Translations under genes and position numbers: made by a program | Notes under the pieces: generated by a model | The model's input: the letters and a program-made list of their open reading frames with translations, nothing else | Told to the model about the DNA's origin: nothing | Database searches by the model: none | DNA from: Profundibacter sp033851955 | GTDB taxonomy: Bacteria > Pseudomonadota > Alphaproteobacteria > Rhodobacterales > Rhodobacteraceae | Direction of reading: 5' to 3' | Length of the DNA stretch: 64,000 nucleotides | Assembly: GCA_033851955.1 (NCBI GenBank) | Contig: JAWSVK010000010.1 | Coordinates: 186,001 to 250,000, forward strand | Shown here: piece after piece, positions 59,751 to 64,000 of the stretch | Layout: each line of letters starts with the position of its first letter | Position numbering within the stretch: position 1 is the first letter of the stretch

Positions 59751-60808
59751 ATGGCAACGTCCTTGATCAACTGCTGTGCTAAGCTCCGAAACGCTTGCGC
59801 TTGCGGCGTATCAGGTTTGCTGACCACTATTGGCGCGCCGGTGTCCGAGGCAATGCGGATGTCCAGATCCAGCGGCAATTCGGCCAGTAAAGGCACGCCC
59901 AGTTTGTCGGCTTCTTTGGCGACACCACCTTGGCCAAACGGATGGCCTTTGTGGCCACAATCTTCGCAAATTTGGTAGGCCATGTTTTCGACCATTCCTA
60001 GAATTGGCGTGCCTAGTTTGTTGAACATGTCGATCGCTTTGCGCGCATCAATCAGCGCAATATCTTGCGGGGTCGACACGATGATTGCCCCCGTAACCTC
60101 GGCCTTTTGCGCCAAGGTCATCTGCACGTCCCCCGTGCCGGGCGGCAGGTCCACAATCAGCACATCCAATGCGCCCCATTGCACTTGATTTAGCATCTGT
60201 TGCAAAGCCCCGATCAGCATCGGACCGCGCCAAACCACAGCCTCGTCGTCATTGGTCATCAACCCGATCGACATCATGGTGACGCCGTGGTTGCGCAGCG
60301 GCAGAATGGTTGTGCCATCGGGCGAGGCTGGTCGCCCTGAAACCCCCAACATGCGTGGCTGGGACGGGCCAAACACATCGGCATCCAGCAGGCCAACACG
60401 CTTGCCTTCCGCTGCCAAAGCCACCGCCAAATTGACCGACAGGGTTGATTTTCCGACTCCACCTTTGCCCGAAGCAATGGCAATGATCTTTTCAACACCT
60501 GGGATTTTCTGCGGGCCTTCCGGCTCGGTTTTGCGGCTTGGCTTCAGGTCAGGCGGCGCAGTTGGTGTGCTGTGGGCGGTCATAATCGCCGATACGCTTG
60601 TCACGCCATCCACCGCCTCGGCAGCAGCCTGTGCGGCGGCGCGGGTCGGCTCCAATGCTGTCGCTTGCGCCCCTGGAACTTCCAGCACAAAGCGGACCAC
60701 ACCGTCGCCCACTGTTAGAGCCTTGACCATTCCCGCACTGATAATGTCGTTGCCCGCTGGAGTTTTGATGTTTTTCAGCGCTTCCAGCACCGTATCGCGT
60801 GTTGCCAT
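59747..60808 (-). CDS. Mrp/ApbC iron-sulfur cluster carrier ATPase
   Basis: A 353-residue protein. The N-terminal 90 residues are the DUF59/MIP18-like domain. The ATPase has IASGKGGVGKSTLSVNLAVALA (about 112-125), LLDADVFGPSQPRMLG, LPPGTGDVQMTLAQ and the CxxC in MVENMAYQICEDCGHKGHPFG that binds a bridging cluster. It transfers Fe-S clusters in the cytoplasm. Its place among formate dehydrogenase genes suggests that it serves them. Start ATG at 60808. Confidence 0.92.
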   Translation of the reverse strand: MATRDTVLEALKNIKTPAGNDIISAGMVKALTVGDGVVRFVLEVPGAQATALEPTRAAAQAAAEAVDGVTSVSAIMTAHSTPTAPPDLKPSRKTEPEGPQKIPGVEKIIAIASGKGGVGKSTLSVNLAVALAAEGKRVGLLDADVFGPSQPRMLGVSGRPASPDGTTILPLRNHGVTMMSIGLMTNDDEAVVWRGPMLIGALQQMLNQVQWGALDVLIVDLPPGTGDVQMTLAQKAEVTGAIIVSTPQDIALIDARKAIDMFNKLGTPILGMVENMAYQICEDCGHKGHPFGQGGVAKEADKLGVPLLAELPLDLDIRIASDTGAPIVVSKPDTPQAQAFRSLAQQLIKDVAI

Positions 60809-61015
60809 TTACTGTCCTTTGTCTTTCTCAGCGCGCAGGGTGCCGTCGACCACATGCTCCATTTCAAGCCCATCAATGGTCAACACCATTTTGGCCTTAA
60901 ACTCTTGTCCGTCAGCAGGGCTGGCCTCTCGTAATGCAGCTTCAATGGCCTGTTGCGAGGTCACGCCGACCTGTTTCAAAAACTTACGCATGCTCATGTT
61001 GAATGCTTCGCTCAT
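60809..61015 (-). CDS. DUF6494 small protein
   Basis: A 68-residue protein (MSEAFNMSMRKFLKQVGVTSQQAIEAALREA) of DUF6494, one of the short proteins next to formate dehydrogenase accessory genes. It is predicted to be helical in the first half, with a C-terminal beta hairpin (KMVLTIDGLEMEHVVDGTLRAE). The ATG at 61015 follows AAAGGCC, and the start further up at 61075 is less likely. Its stop is adjacent to the Mrp start. Function unknown. Confidence 0.8.
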   Translation of the reverse strand: MSEAFNMSMRKFLKQVGVTSQQAIEAALREASPADGQEFKAKMVLTIDGLEMEHVVDGTLRAEKDKGQ

Positions 61016-61071
61016 GTATTGGCCTTTCATTTTTATGGGTGAGAGGTGCGAAAATTCGCCCAAGCCACAAA

Positions 61072-63009
61072 TCAATGATCCCGCCGTTTCAGGTAGTCAT
61101 CCGTGGTTCTAGTACGGGGGCGTGGGCTGGCCTGAAAAGGGCTGGTTTCACTGTGATACTGCGCCTCAATCCGGCAGGAATCACACATCTGAATCAGCTT
61201 GCCCTGCTCTGAGGAGGCGAACATTGGATGGACACCAACCAGCTTGTCCATGACCCGATCAATCGTCGATTTCACCCCAAAAAGTGAATTGCAGGAAATG
61301 CAGGCAAAGGGTTCTTCCTCATTCAGCACTTTTTGCGACAATGCTGCCTCCGAAAGATCCAACTGCGGCACCAAGGTAATGGCTTTCTCTGGGCAAGCGC
61401 TGGTGCAAATGCCGCATTGCAAACAAGCGTCTTCCTGAAACAACAACTGCGGCGCATCTTCGTTGTCCATCAACGCGCCAGTCGGACAAAGCGAGACGCA
61501 GGACAGACACAAAGTGCAGGCATCGCGATCGACATTAACGGCGCCATAAGGTGCGCCCTGCGGCAACTCTATGGGTGTTTCGATGCTCGGGCGCAGCGCC
61601 TTGGCGGCCAAACGTGTGACCTGACGGCGGTTGCCAATCGGCAAAATCCGGGCAATCGGGGCTGCGATGTCCTGATCATACAACGTATCACTTAACGCAT
61701 CGGGGTCATTCAAATCCAGCAAACGGATGGCGGCATCACCGCTGATCGCCAAAGCCAAAGCGAGGGCGTTTTCCAACACGGGGCGTTCGGTTTTCGGGCC
61801 AATCAAAACGTCCACAGCGGCAAAGCCACAGCCCAATGCGGCCAGTATCTCGGCGTGGCCAAAGTTGCTCAGGCTTTCTACTTCAAATGGAATAACATCC
61901 GCTGGCAAACCGCGCCCAAACCGCGCGGTAAGCGAGATCATTTCGCCGCCATGCTCAGCGTCATGCACCAAAATCCGAGGCGCATTACCGCCAGCATCGG
62001 CATAGGTTTTTGCCATGGTTTCCATGCGTTGCAAAAGAAAGCCAAAGCCCGGTGTTTCGTATGTAATTGCACCGGACGGGCAGACCGATGCACAGCCGCC
62101 ACAGCCAGCGCAGATCATTGGATCGATCGACACGCTGTCACCATCTGGCGTGATGGCACCGGCCTCGCAGGCGTTGATACAGTTTGAACAACCGCTGATC
62201 CCGGCCCGTGAATGGGCGCAGCTAAGCGCGTCGAGCGACACGTGAAACGGTTTCTCAAAACCACCAATCAATTGGCTGGCCTCGAAAACAGCATTGGCAA
62301 CCGCATCATTATGCCGTGGATCAGCCCGAAGGTAACCATCGCGCTTGTGATGAAACAGCGACGTCTCGCCGCGCAGATCAAGGATCAGGTCGCACTCGGT
62401 GTGCCCGCCGTCACGCGCAGGCGTAAGCTGTGGTGCGCCACGCCCGCCGGGCTCAACCATCTGCAGGCTGTCAATTTTGACCTCAAAACGGCCAAAGCTG
62501 CCGGACGCGGACCGAAGTTGACCAACCACCACATCAAAATTGCCGCGAACAGGCAGATCTTCGACCTGTTCTAGCAACACTGTGACGCTCAAAACCTCGC
62601 TCAGTTGAGCGGCGGCGGCCAGCGTTATTTTCTCGGGGCCAAGGATCAAGCACTGACCGTTAGACTGAATATCAAACAGTTTGATGGCGGGGGGAAGCAG
62701 GCGCGCATCGGCCACCAAAGCAGCCATTTTAGGGGCGGATTCGTCGCCATTTTCCGACCAGCCTGCACGGTCACGCAAATCGACAAAATCGGGGGATTCT
62801 ACCGCCAATTCTTCGGCCAGTTCTTCAAAAATCTGTCGCTCCTGAAGGCAGGCCACAGTGGCATTCCCCCCCTTAAGCAGAGCCGCAGCATCGCCAAGTT
62901 CACGCGTGCACAGTGCCGTGTGAACACGCGAGCATTTAACGCCCGTCGCATTTTCAATCAATTTTTGGTCCAGTTTTTGAGACCCTGAACAATCGCATAA
63001 AATCAACAT
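61072..63009 (-). CDS. Multi-[4Fe-4S] ferredoxin-type protein
   Basis: A 645-residue cytoplasmic protein with several ferredoxin motifs: CSNCINACEAGAI, MICAGCGGCASVCPSGAI, CTLCLSCVSLCPTGAL and CLQCGICTSACPEKAI, plus CISCNSL and MCDSCRIEAQ near the C-terminus. No signal peptide. This family sits beside formate dehydrogenase and DUF3305/3306 in alphaproteobacteria, probably as an electron carrier or cofactor-maturation helper. It begins the minus-strand operon, which runs through DUF6494, Mrp and the ligase-like gene. The promoter lies in the 63010-63367 region. Confidence 0.9.
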   Translation of the reverse strand: MLILCDCSGSQKLDQKLIENATGVKCSRVHTALCTRELGDAAALLKGGNATVACLQERQIFEELAEELAVESPDFVDLRDRAGWSENGDESAPKMAALVADARLLPPAIKLFDIQSNGQCLILGPEKITLAAAAQLSEVLSVTVLLEQVEDLPVRGNFDVVVGQLRSASGSFGRFEVKIDSLQMVEPGGRGAPQLTPARDGGHTECDLILDLRGETSLFHHKRDGYLRADPRHNDAVANAVFEASQLIGGFEKPFHVSLDALSCAHSRAGISGCSNCINACEAGAITPDGDSVSIDPMICAGCGGCASVCPSGAITYETPGFGFLLQRMETMAKTYADAGGNAPRILVHDAEHGGEMISLTARFGRGLPADVIPFEVESLSNFGHAEILAALGCGFAAVDVLIGPKTERPVLENALALALAISGDAAIRLLDLNDPDALSDTLYDQDIAAPIARILPIGNRRQVTRLAAKALRPSIETPIELPQGAPYGAVNVDRDACTLCLSCVSLCPTGALMDNEDAPQLLFQEDACLQCGICTSACPEKAITLVPQLDLSEAALSQKVLNEEEPFACISCNSLFGVKSTIDRVMDKLVGVHPMFASSEQGKLIQMCDSCRIEAQYHSETSPFQASPRPRTRTTDDYLKRRDH

Positions 63010-63367
63010 GTTATGTAGGTTTCCCCCCTTGGGTTACGCCTGATTTTTCTGATTTCCGTCTCCACTTAGGCTGCAAACATACGGCGAGTAAAGCCCTTTC
63101 ACCGCAAGATTTAGCGCTAAAAGCTGTCGCCTGATTCGAATTATCGCGCAAATTATTATTCCGACAAAATTACTAGGATTTATACGAATTCGGACAGATT
63201 GTCCCCTGTCTAAATCGGGGTCGATATTTGCGGTCTTATTGTCCACTTTATCGAATAACTCAGCTTATTCCCAATATTTTACTATGAGCAGGGAAAAGAA
63301 CTGACCATCGTGAATTCCAAGCATAAAAAATATGCACAGAATACGCACTGCGATTGGATAAACGGGG
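63010..63367. promoter_or_regulatory. Divergent promoter region with GGACA-GAT-TGTCC
   Basis: There is no gene in these 358 bases, which separate two divergent operons. It is AT-rich. GGACAGATTGTCC (63192-63204) is a perfect 5-bp inverted repeat with a three-base spacer, followed at once by CCTGTC, and could be an operator for a regulator of formate metabolism. I see no clear paired -35/-10 boxes. Confidence 0.4.
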
Positions 63368-63952
63368 ATGCCAGACAGAAAAAAAACTTTGCCGCTTGGC
63401 ATTGTGATCCGGAAAACACCGGGGGTGACACGTTGGGCCAAATGGGTTTGGCGCGCAGTCGCGGTGTTGCCCGGTGCTGGACCTGCAACATGGCGCGAGC
63501 TGCGCCGCGATGGCGAAACTGTTGAGTATCATGCGGCGACGGTGCCGCTGGAGTTGTACCGCACCGACACTGAGGCCTATTTGACCGAGCTGTCGACTGA
63601 AACCCCATCGATCTATGTGGTGATGCGCGAATGCGACGGGCCTAAGAATGGTGTGCCTGAGAATGACGGCCCCGAAAGTGGCCTGGATGTTTTGCTGGCG
63701 ACCGCTTCGCCTTATGACGGACAAGACTATGCTGACAATGGCGAAGACATTGTTGAACAGGTGCCGATGCCGCCCGCGCTAATTGCATGGGTTCATGACT
63801 GGGTTGAAAAGCACCACGAGGAAGAAAAATTCATCAAGCGGCGTCGCGACAAGCGGCGTGTTGATCAGGTTGAGGTTGGCATTGGTGATGCACGTATTCG
63901 CCAGACCGCCGATGTCTACCGCGCCCCTTCCAAACGTGAGGTTCTGCAATGA
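63368..63952 (+). CDS. DUF3305 protein
   Basis: A 194-residue soluble protein, MPDRKKTLPLGIVIRKTPGVTRWAKWVWR, with APLELYRTD-like PLELYRTDTEAYLTELSTETPSIYVVMR in the middle, as in DUF3305. The last 40 residues are Arg/Lys-rich. The family is fixed to formate dehydrogenase operons with DUF3306, but its function is unknown. The ATG at 63368 directly follows GGGG. It overlaps DUF3306 by four bases. Confidence 0.85.
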   Translation: MPDRKKTLPLGIVIRKTPGVTRWAKWVWRAVAVLPGAGPATWRELRRDGETVEYHAATVPLELYRTDTEAYLTELSTETPSIYVVMRECDGPKNGVPENDGPESGLDVLLATASPYDGQDYADNGEDIVEQVPMPPALIAWVHDWVEKHHEEEKFIKRRRDKRRVDQVEVGIGDARIRQTADVYRAPSKREVLQ

Positions 63953-64000
63953 GTGCATGGGCAAAACGCAAAGCCGCCGTTCAGGCCGAAGCCGAGGTGT
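63949..64000 (+). CDS. DUF3306 protein, 5' end only
   Basis: The first 17 codons are present: MSAWAKRKAAVQAEAEV. The segment WAKRKAAVQAEAE is typical of the DUF3306 start, and the ATGA overlap with DUF3305 confirms the frame. The rest, and probably the formate dehydrogenase genes, lie beyond the window. Confidence 0.75.
   Translation, partial: MSAWAKRKAAVQAEAEV

Noticed and set aside
1..64000. tRNA, rRNA or CRISPR array
   Set aside because: I scanned the intergenic gaps and found no cloverleaf with a TTCGANNC loop, no rRNA segments and no regularly spaced repeats.

Overview
The window looks like a chromosome segment of a marine alphaproteobacterium of the order Rhodobacterales (Roseobacter group). 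The evidence is gene content and gene order: a CcrM-type GANTC methyltransferase, a Rhodobacter-type porin, the pmbA-cysQ-DUF4170-waaA-lpxK block, DUF2125 proteins, leuS-lptE-holA, and a formate dehydrogenase accessory block (DUF3305, DUF3306, DUF6494, DUF6505).

Positions 1-34490 are mostly ordinary core genome. They hold a thioredoxin (partial), exonuclease III, an MFS exporter, an OmpR-type response regulator, an L,D-transpeptidase-like protein, YggS, a porin, a DUF3576 lipoprotein, leuS-lptE-holA, membrane proteins, an HI0933-like flavoprotein, an MscS-type channel, a crotonase, an SDR, three tandem DUF2125 proteins, a lipid A/Kdo block, a DsbA-like protein with a DciA-like protein, mutY, alkB, ccrM, rnhB and small secreted proteins. 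A membrane protein carrying a winged-helix-like C-terminus closes this stretch.

Positions 34490-39170 are scarred. There are two overlaid IS3-family transposase remnants, an intact MocR regulator divergent from an EamA exporter with an inverted/direct repeat between them, and a decayed Y-family DNA polymerase gene.

Positions 39167-54541 form the most unusual part. Six tightly packed plus-strand genes encode a 1358-residue protein with a hydrophobic core and an NHL-like end, a 186-residue protein, a 429-residue protein whose N-terminal domain is paralogous to it and whose C-terminal half is Gly-Gly-Asn rich, a 240-residue glycine-rich protein, a 918-residue pentapeptide-repeat protein, and a 1968-residue type I polyketide synthase (KS-AT-DH-vestigial ER-KR-ACP). 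None of the first five starts with a clear signal peptide, and no transporter, phosphopantetheinyl transferase or thioesterase is adjacent. I do not recognise this set as a described system.

Positions 54930-64000 return to conserved metabolism. fdhD, mobB and a tungstate-type ABC importer (tupBCA) face a convergent block of DUF6505, a biotin/lipoate ligase-like protein, Mrp/ApbC, DUF6494 and a multi-cluster 4Fe-4S protein. Divergent from that block, DUF3305 and DUF3306 start a transcript leaving the window. Together these look like the supply and maturation genes of a tungsten- or molybdenum-dependent formate dehydrogenase whose structural genes should lie just to the right. No rRNA, tRNA or CRISPR array was found.
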